Shown piece after piece: positions 15,613 to 24,120 of a stretch of 64,000 bases of DNA; the first letter of the stretch is position 1; the number at the start of each line of letters is the position of its first letter. The notes under the pieces were generated by a model that saw only the letters and a program-made list of their open reading frames with translations, ran no database searches and was not told the DNA's origin. Position numbers and translations under genes: made by a program. The stretch comes from Prevotella sp. P5-92 (lineage in GTDB: Bacteria; Bacteroidota; Bacteroidia; Bacteroidales; Bacteroidaceae), in the NCBI RefSeq assembly GCF_002251245.1, contig NZ_NPJG01000079.1, positions 1 to 64,000 on the forward strand, given 5' to 3'.

Positions 15613-18600
15613 ATGGCTAAAGAAAAAAAATTTATCACTTGTGATGGTAATGAGGCTGCCGCTCACGTGAGCTATATGTTCTCAGAAGTAGCTGCCATCT
15701 ATCCTATCACACCGTCATCACCAATGGCGGAGCATGTTGACGAGTGGTCGGCCCGCACACGCAAGAACTTGTGGGGTCAGACAGTTAGCGTACAGGAAAT
15801 GCAGTCAGAGGGTGGTGCTGCTGGTGCCGTTCACGGTTCTCTGCAGGCTGGTGCCCTGACTACTACATTCACTGCATCGCAGGGTCTGCTGCTGATGATT
15901 CCAAACATGTACAAGATTGCTGGTGAGCTGCTGCCATGCGTGTTCGACGTTTCGGCACGTACACTGGCTTCACACTCTCTCTGTATCTTCGGTGACCACA
16001 TGGACGTGATGGCTTGCCGTCAGACAGGTTTCGCAATGTTCTGCTCTGGTTCTGTTCAGGAGGTTATGGACCTTACAGCCGTTCCTCACCTCGCTACTCT
16101 GAAGACTTGGGTTCCATTCGTTAACTTCTTCGATGGCTTCCGCACTTCTCACGAGTATCACAAGATTGAGGTTATGGACCAGGACGACATCGCTCCACTG
16201 GTAGATCCAGCAGACATCAAGGCATTCCGCGACCGCGCTCTCTCTCCCGAGCGTCCTGTCACACGTGGTACAGCTGAGAATCCTGAGACATTCTTCACAC
16301 ACCGTGAGGCTTGTAACCAGTACTATGACAAGGTGCCTGAGGTTGTTGAGTATTACCTCGGCAAGATCTCTGAGATCACTGGTCGTGAGTATCACCTCTT
16401 CAACTACTACGGAGCAGAGGATGCCGAGAATGTTATCATCCTTATGGGTTCTGCCACCGAGGCAGCCCGCGAGGCTATCGACCACCTGCTCAAGGAGGGC
16501 AAGAAGGTAGGTATGATCAGCGTTCACCTCTATCGTCCATTCTCTGTAAAGCACCTCATCGCTGCCGTTCCAAAGAGCTGCAAGCGCATAGCAGTGCTCG
16601 ACCGTACAAAGGAGCCAGGTGCAGAAGGCGAGCCTCTGTATCTTGACGTGAAGAGCGCATTCTACGATGTTGAGAATCGTCCTCTCATCGTTGGCGGTCG
16701 CTACGGTCTTGGTTCTTCCGACGTTACTCCTGCCAAGATTATCTCTGTATTCAACAACCTCGAGTTGCCCGAGCCAAAGAACCACTTCACTGTTGGTATC
16801 GTTGATGACGTTACCTTCACCTCACTGCCTGAAGTTGAGGAGATGGCTCTTGGTGGACAGTCAATCCAGGAGTGCAAGTTCTTTGGTCTGGGTGCTGACG
16901 GTACTGTTGGTGCCAACAAGAACTCGGTTAAGATCATCGGTGAGAACACCGACAAGCACTGCCAGGCTTACTTCTCTTACGATTCGAAGAAGTCGGGTGG
17001 CTTCACTTGCTCACACCTCCGCTTCGGCGACGAGCCTATCCGCTCTACATATCAGATCACAACACCTAACTTCGTAGCATGCCACGTTCAGGCTTACCTG
17101 CACATGTACGACGTTACACGTGGTATCCGTGAAAACGGTTCATTCCTCTTGAACACTATCTTCGACGGCGAGGAACTCATCAACTTCATTCCTAACAAGG
17201 TGAAGCGTGTATTCGCACAGAAGAACATCAAGGTATATTATATCAACGCTACCAAGATTGCACAGGAGATTGGTCTGGGCAACCGTACCAACACCATCCT
17301 CCAGTCGGCATTCTTCCGCATTTCTGAGGTTATCCCCGTTGACCTTGCCATCGAGCAGATGAAGAAGTTCATCGTTAAGTCTTACGGTAAGAAGGGTGAG
17401 GACGTTGTCAACATGAACTACGCAGCCGTTGACCGTGGTGGTGAGTACAAGGTGCTCGCTGTTGACCCAGCTTGGGCTAATCTCGCTGATGACGCAGTTA
17501 AGGAAGACGATGCTCCAGCATTTGTTAAGGAACTCGTTCGTCCTATCAACGCTCAGGCAGGTGACCTGCTGAAGGTTTCAGACTTCGTTAAGCACGACAC
17601 TGTTGACGGTACTTGGATGACTGGTACTGCCCAGTATGAGAAGCGTGGTGTAGAGGCATTCGTTCCTGCTTGGAACCCTGCTAACTGTATCCAGTGTAAC
17701 AAGTGTTCTTACGTTTGTCCTCACGCAGCTATCCGTCCGTTCGTTATGACCGACGAGGAACTCGCTGGTGGCTATCAGGGCGAATCACTCGAGATGAAGG
17801 CTCCTGCAGCCATGAAGGGCATGCACTTCGTTATCGAGCCATCTGTTCTTGACTGTCTCGGATGTGGAAACTGTGCTGATGTCTGCCCAGGCAATCCAAA
17901 GCTCGGCAAGGCTCTCACTATGGTTCCGTTCAATCCCGACAACGCTGACATGCAGAAGGAAGCTGCCAACTGGACATACCTCACAAAGAAGGTTACCAGC
18001 AAGCAGGATCTCGTTGACATCAAGAGCAATGTTAAGAACTCTCAGTTCGCTCAGCCTCTGTTCGAGTTCTCTGGCGCTTGCTCTGGTTGCGGTGAGACTC
18101 CATACGTAAAGCTGATTTCTCAGCTCTTCGGTGATCGTGAGATCATTGCCAACGCTACCGGTTGCTCATCTATCTATTCAGCATCTATTCCTTCTACTCC
18201 TTACACCACCAACGCCAAGGGTCAGGGTCCAGCCTTCGACAACTCATTGTTCGAGGACTTCTGCGAGTTTGGTCTCGGTATGGTGCTCGGTAACAAGAAG
18301 ATGAAGGAGCGCGTAGAGAAGCTGCTGGGTGAGATGCTCGAGAGCGACAAGGTTTCTGAGGAATACAAGGCAGCTGCCCGCGAGTGGATTGCTGGCAAGG
18401 ATGACGCCGACGCTTCTAAGGCTGCAGCCGCTAAGCTGAAGCCGCTGATTGCTGAGAGCGCTGCCAAGGGTTGTCCTGTATGTCAGGAACTGCAGACCCT
18501 CGACCACTATCTCGTAAAGCGCAGCCAGTGGATCATCGGTGGTGACGGTGCTTCTTACGACATCGGTTACGGTGGTCTCGACCACGTTATTGCAAGTGGT

Positions 18601-19191
18601 GAAGATGTAAACATCCTCGTTCTCGATACTGAGGTTTACTCTAACACCGGTGGTCAGGCTTCAAAGGCTACTCCTCTTGGTGCCATCGCACAGTTTGCCG
18701 CTCAGGGTAAGCGTATCAAGAAGAAGGACATCGGTATGATTGCCACTACCTATGGTTATGTATATGTTGCTCAGATCGCCATGGGTGCTGATCAGGCACA
18801 GTGCTTGAAGGCCATCCGCGAGGCAGAGGCATATCCAGGCCCATCACTCATCATCGCTTATGCTCCATGTATCAACCACGGTTTGAAGGCTAAAGGCGGC
18901 ATGGGCAAGAGCCAGGCAGAGGAAGGTCGCGCAGTTGAGTGCGGTTACTGGCACTTGTGGCGTTACAACCCACAGCTCGCCGCTGAGGGCAAGAACCCAT
19001 TCTCACTCGACTCTAAAGAGCCAGACTGGAGCAAGTTCCACGACTTCCTGATGGGTGAGGTGCGTTATCTCTCTGTCAAGAAGGCTTATCCTAACGAGGC
19101 AGAGGAGCTCTTTGCTGAGGCTCAGAAGATGGCTCAACAGCGCTACAAGACCTACGTTCGTCAGACTAAGATGGACTGGAGCGAGGAATAA
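15613..19191 (+). CDS. nifJ: pyruvate:ferredoxin (flavodoxin) oxidoreductase
   Basis: A single-chain 1192 aa enzyme that oxidises pyruvate to acetyl-CoA and CO2, reducing ferredoxin; it is central to anaerobic carbon metabolism. Domain order: pyruvate-binding domain (YPITPSSPMAEHVDEW near residue 30), domain II, the gamma domain, an inserted ferredoxin domain with CIQCNKCSYVCP (from ~691) and CLGCGNCADVCP (from ~747), then the thiamine-PP domain with CSGCGETPYVKL and GDGASYDIGYGG (from ~976) plus TEVYSNTGGQASKATP. Full length with no frameshift. Codon choice is visibly restricted, as in highly expressed genes. A terminator follows at 19251. Confidence 0.97.
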   Translation: MAKEKKFITCDGNEAAAHVSYMFSEVAAIYPITPSSPMAEHVDEWSARTRKNLWGQTVSVQEMQSEGGAAGAVHGSLQAGALTTTFTASQGLLLMIPNMYKIAGELLPCVFDVSARTLASHSLCIFGDHMDVMACRQTGFAMFCSGSVQEVMDLTAVPHLATLKTWVPFVNFFDGFRTSHEYHKIEVMDQDDIAPLVDPADIKAFRDRALSPERPVTRGTAENPETFFTHREACNQYYDKVPEVVEYYLGKISEITGREYHLFNYYGAEDAENVIILMGSATEAAREAIDHLLKEGKKVGMISVHLYRPFSVKHLIAAVPKSCKRIAVLDRTKEPGAEGEPLYLDVKSAFYDVENRPLIVGGRYGLGSSDVTPAKIISVFNNLELPEPKNHFTVGIVDDVTFTSLPEVEEMALGGQSIQECKFFGLGADGTVGANKNSVKIIGENTDKHCQAYFSYDSKKSGGFTCSHLRFGDEPIRSTYQITTPNFVACHVQAYLHMYDVTRGIRENGSFLLNTIFDGEELINFIPNKVKRVFAQKNIKVYYINATKIAQEIGLGNRTNTILQSAFFRISEVIPVDLAIEQMKKFIVKSYGKKGEDVVNMNYAAVDRGGEYKVLAVDPAWANLADDAVKEDDAPAFVKELVRPINAQAGDLLKVSDFVKHDTVDGTWMTGTAQYEKRGVEAFVPAWNPANCIQCNKCSYVCPHAAIRPFVMTDEELAGGYQGESLEMKAPAAMKGMHFVIEPSVLDCLGCGNCADVCPGNPKLGKALTMVPFNPDNADMQKEAANWTYLTKKVTSKQDLVDIKSNVKNSQFAQPLFEFSGACSGCGETPYVKLISQLFGDREIIANATGCSSIYSASIPSTPYTTNAKGQGPAFDNSLFEDFCEFGLGMVLGNKKMKERVEKLLGEMLESDKVSEEYKAAAREWIAGKDDADASKAAAAKLKPLIAESAAKGCPVCQELQTLDHYLVKRSQWIIGGDGASYDIGYGGLDHVIASGEDVNILVLDTEVYSNTGGQASKATPLGAIAQFAAQGKRIKKKDIGMIATTYGYVYVAQIAMGADQAQCLKAIREAEAYPGPSLIIAYAPCINHGLKAKGGMGKSQAEEGRAVECGYWHLWRYNPQLAAEGKNPFSLDSKEPDWSKFHDFLMGEVRYLSVKKAYPNEAEELFAEAQKMAQQRYKTYVRQTKMDWSEE

Positions 19192-19250
19192 TATTCTCTC
19201 ATGTAAGGTAATAGAGAAAGTACTCTTTTGAAGAGTATTCTAATAATTGG

Positions 19251-19280
19251 CTGCGTGTCGGATTTCCGGCACGCAGTTTT
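19251..19280 (+). terminator. intrinsic terminator after the pyruvate oxidoreductase gene
   Basis: CTGCGTGTCGG (19251-19261) pairs with CCGGCACGCAG (19266-19276), one G-T wobble, followed by TTTTTA. A second small hairpin (TACTCTT/AAGAGTA) precedes it near 19220-19237. It ends just before the convergent gene at 19287. Confidence 0.75.
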
Positions 19281-19286
19281 TAGTGT

Positions 19287-21410
19287 TTATAGTTTTATGT
19301 TTATCTGCAGTTCGATATCGCATTGCGACGACTCATCGATCTGTTCCGCCCCACTTCCGATGGTGTCGCGGTCGAAATATCGTGTTGTGCCTGCCTTTGC
19401 TGTCAGCGTAGCGCCTTGCCATGGTTTCCATTTCGTTATCAGGGCGTAGCGCATGCCGTTGCCGTAGTAAGCGGGCATGTGGAAGGTGTAGAGCGGAGAG
19501 CGTTCGTTGGAGTAGAGGCGGCTGTCGTAGTCGTTGGTGGAGAAATACTTCAGTGTGGCGGCAATAGAGAATCGTTTAGTATTTAATCCCGTCTCGTTGC
19601 TCAATAGTGCGCCGCGAGAGATGGTGTCGAAGCAGTGGACAGTGGCGGTGGCCGTGAAGTCAGAATACCATTTCCCTGAGTTCCATTCTCCGCCGATGGT
19701 TGTCCTATGTGTTGTTTCCCAGGCGAGAGTTTTCTGTTTGTTGTCCAAGGTGAAGTCCTTTTGTCGGCGTCGCATTCTGTATTTTGCTACCATCGTCCAT
19801 TTGTCGATGCGTTTCTTTGCGGAGAGATAAGTGTCGAGCGAGTATGCTGATGCCGACACCTTATATCGTGGGAAGGCGAAGTATGCAATGTCGAGATATC
19901 CGTCAACGACCAATCCTCCTTTTGTCTCCCACCACAGTCCGAGAAATACACCGCTCTCGTTTTGTGTCTTTCCTCCATCTGAAAATGAGTTGGAGTGTGG
20001 CGAGTGGTAGAGGTATGAGAAATAGCGGTGGATGAGTGTGAGCGATAGATGTGGCGTGAGATAGTAAGAGAGGCTGTTTAAGGTGGCAATTTTGCCTTTG
20101 CGGTTGGTGGCTGTCTCGCCTGAGAATGTCAGTCGTCGGCGTGTGACGGAGTAGTCGATGCTGGCGTTGAAGAAGTCGTTGCCTTGCGGATAGATGAGTC
20201 GGTAGATGGCCGATGTGTTGGGGACGAGCGGCCGGTTGTAGTGTGTGGCGACGGCAGTGACTCCTACATGCAACGATGCAAGGTCGAAGGCAATATGAGC
20301 GCCAGCTGTTGACATAGCGGTGTTGTTTCTCTTTTCAATTTCTTTCTCCGTGCGATGATAGCCAGAGGTGGTGATTGTGGCTACCGAACCATCATCGTTG
20401 AGTGTGGCGTCGAGATGTTTGTATGAGATAAAGGCGTTGAAAATCAGTGATTTGCTTATTTTGAGGGAGGCTGCTACGCCTTGCATGTAGTTCTGTTCCG
20501 AGCGTGAAGAGTGTTGTTTAATTACATTTTTCGAAGGTGTGGCGAAGGTCTGAGTCATCATCATTTTGCCGAGATTGAATCCTTGGTTGACGACGAGTCC
20601 CAGTCCTGAGGAGAATTTGTATCGTCCTACGGCGAGCCGTTTTACCGGTCCTAAGTTGTCGATGAGCAGATAGGCGGAATAGTAGTCATAGCCTTTATTG
20701 TTGTAGCGTGAGAAAAACGGTTCGCCGGCATCTTGTGATGCAGTGATGCCGAATTTGATGCTTTTGTCGCACGAGAAGGTGTATTTAAGCCAGTGCTTGT
20801 ATTTCGGTCCGTAGTATTTGTCGTTATAACCTTTTCGTGTGTATGTAGGGATTTGGACAAAAGTGGTGAGTTCGTTTGTGTATTGGTGATGTTTCTTCTC
20901 TGGGAAGGCTGTTGTCGGTGCTTTTGCTTCTCCGATAGTGATGAAACATTCGAGGAGGCGTCGGCGGTATTCGTCGAGCGATGTGATGGCTACGAGTTCT
21001 TTTTTCGACTTCATCGCTCCGTATCGTCTGATGTAATTTACAATGTCGTTAGCTTGTATGCTGTTGAGAAAGGGTAGGGCTTCGAGTTGCTCGCATGTGG
21101 CGGCGTTGATGTTCAGCGGTTTAGCGATTGTTTCCTGTAGTGCGTCGTGCATGTCTTCCCACGAGTCGGCATTGTCGTCTAACTCTTCTTGTGCGTAGAG
21201 TGCAAACCACCGTTCCCATATCTCTTCTGTCGTTTCCGCAGGAGTGGAGTTGGTTTCCTCCTCCAAAGTTTCCACAGGAGTGTTGATATGGATCGCTTTT
21301 CGTTTGTCTGAGATGATGTTGTCGGCTAATAAATGTTGGGGAAATGGTGAGCCGCAGAGCGTCAGTAAAAGGAAAAGAACTGATGGTTTCAAGGTAATAC
21401 AAGAAGACAA
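19287..21410 (-). CDS. helix-hairpin-helix outer-membrane beta-barrel protein (ComEA-like N-terminus)
   Basis: A 707 aa exported protein: hydrophobic N-terminus (LKPSVLFLLLTLCGSPFPQHLLA), an acidic region with WERWFALYAQEELDDN, then a helix-hairpin-helix region (about 95-160) with INAATCEQLEALPFLNSIQANDIVNYIRRYGAMKSKKELVAI, the motif shared with ComEA. The remaining ~530 residues alternate aromatic and polar positions like a beta barrel (GYDYYSAYLLIDNL, KRLAVGRYKFSSGLGLVVNQGF) and end near INIKL. Relatives are conserved in Bacteroidetes but I know no demonstrated function. A DNA-contacting role on the periplasmic side is inference. Preceded by a hairpin at 21412-21436. Confidence 0.8.
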   Translation of the reverse strand: MSSCITLKPSVLFLLLTLCGSPFPQHLLADNIISDKRKAIHINTPVETLEEETNSTPAETTEEIWERWFALYAQEELDDNADSWEDMHDALQETIAKPLNINAATCEQLEALPFLNSIQANDIVNYIRRYGAMKSKKELVAITSLDEYRRRLLECFITIGEAKAPTTAFPEKKHHQYTNELTTFVQIPTYTRKGYNDKYYGPKYKHWLKYTFSCDKSIKFGITASQDAGEPFFSRYNNKGYDYYSAYLLIDNLGPVKRLAVGRYKFSSGLGLVVNQGFNLGKMMMTQTFATPSKNVIKQHSSRSEQNYMQGVAASLKISKSLIFNAFISYKHLDATLNDDGSVATITTSGYHRTEKEIEKRNNTAMSTAGAHIAFDLASLHVGVTAVATHYNRPLVPNTSAIYRLIYPQGNDFFNASIDYSVTRRRLTFSGETATNRKGKIATLNSLSYYLTPHLSLTLIHRYFSYLYHSPHSNSFSDGGKTQNESGVFLGLWWETKGGLVVDGYLDIAYFAFPRYKVSASAYSLDTYLSAKKRIDKWTMVAKYRMRRRQKDFTLDNKQKTLAWETTHRTTIGGEWNSGKWYSDFTATATVHCFDTISRGALLSNETGLNTKRFSIAATLKYFSTNDYDSRLYSNERSPLYTFHMPAYYGNGMRYALITKWKPWQGATLTAKAGTTRYFDRDTIGSGAEQIDESSQCDIELQINIKL

Positions 21411-21411
21411 T

Positions 21412-21436
21412 CCCCGTGGATATGTTTTCCACGGGG
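21412..21436 (-). terminator. hairpin between the DUF3127 and helix-hairpin-helix genes
   Basis: CCCCGTGGA (21412-21420) and TCCACGGGG (21428-21436) form a perfect 9 bp GC-rich stem with a 7 nt loop, 39 bp after the DUF3127 stop and directly before the next start codon. The T run is on the plus-strand side (TGTGTTTTTG); on the minus strand only ATTGTCTTCTTG follows. It may be an attenuator or a terminator. Confidence 0.45.
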
Positions 21437-21475
21437 TGTGTTTTTGATAATAGTCAATAGGGCGTGTAGCGCCTG

Positions 21476-21919
21476 TTAGAAAGGCAGGCCGTCCTTGCCG
21501 TCTTCGGCAGCAGGTTCCTGTGCTGGAGGGAAGGGAGCGGCCGACATGTTTGGTGCGGCGGTTGGAGCCACGCCAGGAGCAGGAGCTACACCTGGAGCTG
21601 GAGCCACGCCGGCAATGGGTGCCATGCCAACTCCAGGGTTAGGTTGTATGTTTCTGTTCACGCCCCATGCGCGTACATCATTGAACCATCGTCCTTGGTA
21701 TTCGTGGCAGTCGATGTCGAACGACACCGTCATCTCTTCTCCCATTTGGATATTGAACTGGCTTATCTTGTCTTCGCCGAAAACTCTGAAACAACACTTC
21801 TTTGGATATGTCTCATGAGTTTCGATAACATAATCCTGCGATTTCCATGGGTTGCCGGTGCGCTGGGACACACCACCCTGTGCCGGGAGGACGGCAATGA
21901 TTTTTCCTGTAATTTCCAT
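21476..21919 (-). CDS. DUF3127 OB-fold-like protein with SSB-type C-terminal tip
   Basis: A 147 aa protein. Residues 1-~88 match the DUF3127 pattern: MEITGKIIAVLPAQGGVSQRTGNPWKSQDYVIETHETYPKK, with EEMTVSFDID and GRWFNDVRAW, an OB-fold-like set of strands. A low-complexity linker follows, with APGVAP-type repeats, and then an acidic end EDGKDGLPF. The last residues mirror the acidic DDLPF/DDIPF tips of SSB proteins, which recruit repair and replication enzymes. It sits divergently beside dnaN. It is not a canonical SSB by sequence. DNA binding is inferred. Confidence 0.85.
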   Translation of the reverse strand: MEITGKIIAVLPAQGGVSQRTGNPWKSQDYVIETHETYPKKCCFRVFGEDKISQFNIQMGEEMTVSFDIDCHEYQGRWFNDVRAWGVNRNIQPNPGVGMAPIAGVAPAPGVAPAPGVAPTAAPNMSAAPFPPAQEPAAEDGKDGLPF

Positions 21920-21963
21920 AAGATTTTATATAATAATTATTGATGTTTTGTCGATTTTCAACG

Positions 21964-21994
21964 CAAAATTACAAATTAGTTTTAATTTATGCAA
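21964..21994 (-). promoter_or_regulatory. promoter of the DUF3127 gene
   Basis: On the minus strand TTG (21992-21994), 20 bp spacer, TAATTTTG (21964-21971), 45 bp upstream of the start. It lies back-to-back with the dnaN promoter. Confidence 0.65.
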
Positions 21995-22010
21995 CTTTTT
22001 CGGCATTATT

Positions 22011-22041
22011 TTTGTCATAATAGCTTTTTTTTGTATTTTTG
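22011..22041 (+). promoter_or_regulatory. dnaN promoter
   Basis: TTTG (22011-22014), 19 bp spacer, TATTTTTG (22034-22041), 44 bp upstream of the dnaN ATG at 22085. Confidence 0.7.
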
Positions 22042-22084
22042 TAGTCCATTAAAGAACAATAAGAACAAAAACGACAATAAAATT

Positions 22085-23209
22085 ATGAAGTTTACACTAT
22101 CAAGCACTGCGCTAAGCAACAAACTTTTTGCCTTGGCTAAAGTCATCAACAGCAAGAATTCTTTGCCTGTTCTGGCGGATTTCGTATTTAAGACAGAGGG
22201 AAACGTCCTTTTCATTACAACCTCTGATGGCGAGAATACTATGTCAACGACATTGGAACTGTCTGAATGTGACGCCAACGACTCATTTGCCATCGAGAAC
22301 CACAACCTTCTTGAGGCGGTGAAGGGATTCTCAGAGCAGCCACTTACTTTCGATGTTGACAATAACAGCAAGAACGTAAAGATAATATATCAGAACGGAC
22401 AATTCTCACTGCCTATCGACGAGGCTGACAACTTTCCTAAGCCGCAGACAGTGAGCGACATGGCACCAAACATCTCTTTGTCGTCAGCTCTTCTGGCGGA
22501 GAATATCACACGCAGCGTCTTCGCTACTGCACAAGATGAGTTGCGTCCAGTGATGAACGGAATATATTTCTGTATTTCTTCCGAAGGACTTGTTGTGGTG
22601 GCCACCGATGGTCATAAGCTGGTTAGAAACAGGATATTTGACATAAAGAGCGAGCAAGAGTCGTCGTTCATCTTGCCAAAGAAACCTGCCCTGCTGCTGA
22701 AAAACATGCTCGCAAAGGACGACAGCATAGTCTCAATGAAGTTTGATAACGCCAACGCAGAAGTGGTGTTTGGTGACACACGTCTCGTATGCCGTCTCAT
22801 TGAGGGACGATATCCGAACTACAAGTCGGTTATCCCGCAAAACAATCCAAACACGATGACCATCGACCGCGATACGCTGCTCGGAGCCCTGAAGCGCGTG
22901 CAGCCATTTGCTAACGATACCAGCAAGCTTGTCAGATTCCGTATCGACAGCCATGTACTCCAGCTCGATGCTGAGGATTTCGACTTCTCAAAGACAGCCA
23001 CTGAGCGTATGTCATGCGAGTATGACGGTACGCCAATGAGCATTGGTTTCAAGGGCAACTCCTTTATCGAGGTGCTAAACAATATCGAGGAGAGCGAGGT
23101 GGCGCTGAAGTTGAGTGATCCCAGCCGTGCCGGCATCGTGGTGCCTTCCGTTCAACAGGAAAACCAAGACCTGCTGATGCTGCTCATGCCGATGTTGCTC
23201 AACGATTAG
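22085..23209 (+). CDS. dnaN: DNA polymerase III beta subunit (sliding clamp)
   Basis: A 374 aa sliding clamp that tethers replicative polymerase to DNA. It starts MKFTLSSTALSNKLFALAKVINSKNSLPVL, the usual Bacteroidetes N-terminus. The three repeated clamp folds are covered at normal length, with PVMNGIYFCI and VVATDGHKLVR in the middle fold and the C-terminal LLMPMLLND. Upstream Met codons lie inside the promoter, so 22085 is the start. It is far from any visible dnaA. The DnaQ-like exonuclease follows after 41 bp, giving a clamp-proofreader pair. Confidence 0.97.
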   Translation: MKFTLSSTALSNKLFALAKVINSKNSLPVLADFVFKTEGNVLFITTSDGENTMSTTLELSECDANDSFAIENHNLLEAVKGFSEQPLTFDVDNNSKNVKIIYQNGQFSLPIDEADNFPKPQTVSDMAPNISLSSALLAENITRSVFATAQDELRPVMNGIYFCISSEGLVVVATDGHKLVRNRIFDIKSEQESSFILPKKPALLLKNMLAKDDSIVSMKFDNANAEVVFGDTRLVCRLIEGRYPNYKSVIPQNNPNTMTIDRDTLLGALKRVQPFANDTSKLVRFRIDSHVLQLDAEDFDFSKTATERMSCEYDGTPMSIGFKGNSFIEVLNNIEESEVALKLSDPSRAGIVVPSVQQENQDLLMLLMPMLLND

Positions 23210-23250
23210 TAAGTCCAAGTGCCACATCATTATTGAACAAGAATACACAC

Positions 23251-24105
23251 ATGAAACTCAATATACAGAAACCATTGGTCATATTTGACCTTGAAACTAC
23301 AGGACTCGACTTCTGCAAAGACCGAGTAATACAATTGTCATATATAAAGGTGATGCCCGATGGCGAAGAGAAAAGGGTAAACCTCACCATCAACCCTCTC
23401 ATCCCCATACCGCAGTTCATCACCGAACTAACAGGCATCTCTGACGCTGACGTAGCTGATAAGCCATCGTTCAAGGAACTTGCCCCACAGCTGGCGGAAG
23501 AGTTCAAGGGATGCGACCTTGCAGGATACAACTCAAACAACTTCGATATTCCCATGCTCTGCGAGGAATTTCTCAGGGCAGGCATCGATTTCGATTTCAG
23601 CAAAAGTCGCATGATCGACGCCATGGCGATATTCAGGAAGCAAGAGCGCCGTAATCTCGCCGCTGCATACAAGTTCTACTGTGGGAGAAAAATGGAAGAA
23701 GACTTCGAGGCACACAGGGCTGACCAAGACACCGAAGCCACCTACCGCGTCCTCATGGGACAGCTTGACAAATATAGCGAGGAAAACGAACCAGAGGCTG
23801 AACGTCGATTGGTCAACGATATGCAGTTTCTCGCAGATTTCTCTAAGCAGAACGACAACGTGGATTTCGCTGGACGCATCGTCTGGGCTGAAAAGAAAGA
23901 CGCGCAAGGCAATGTTGTAAAGGACAAGGACGGCAACGCCGTGAAGGTAGAAGTGTTCAACTTCGGAAAATATAAGGGACAAGAGGTAGCAATCGTGCTG
24001 CATAACGATCCTGGTTATTACAGTTGGATGCTGCAAAACGATTTTACCAACAATACAAAGCAAGTGCTCACACGCATAAGACTGCGCGAGAGCAGGATGA
24101 TGTAA
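23251..24105 (+). CDS. DnaQ-family 3'-5' exonuclease
   Basis: A 284 aa DEDD-type exonuclease resembling the proofreading epsilon subunit of DNA polymerase III. Exo I is VIFDLETTGLD (Asp and Glu ligands), Exo II lies in YNSNNFDIPML, and Exo III is HRADQDTEATYRVL. The C-terminal ~80 residues (FNFGKYKGQEVAIVLHNDPGYYSWML) form an extra small domain seen in other Bacteroidetes exonucleases; its role is not known to me. The ATG at 23251 begins the conserved sequence. Located between dnaN and coaBC, likely one operon. Confidence 0.9.
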   Translation: MKLNIQKPLVIFDLETTGLDFCKDRVIQLSYIKVMPDGEEKRVNLTINPLIPIPQFITELTGISDADVADKPSFKELAPQLAEEFKGCDLAGYNSNNFDIPMLCEEFLRAGIDFDFSKSRMIDAMAIFRKQERRNLAAAYKFYCGRKMEEDFEAHRADQDTEATYRVLMGQLDKYSEENEPEAERRLVNDMQFLADFSKQNDNVDFAGRIVWAEKKDAQGNVVKDKDGNAVKVEVFNFGKYKGQEVAIVLHNDPGYYSWMLQNDFTNNTKQVLTRIRLRESRMM

Positions 24106-24120
24106 GTTGACCAGAAAGAT

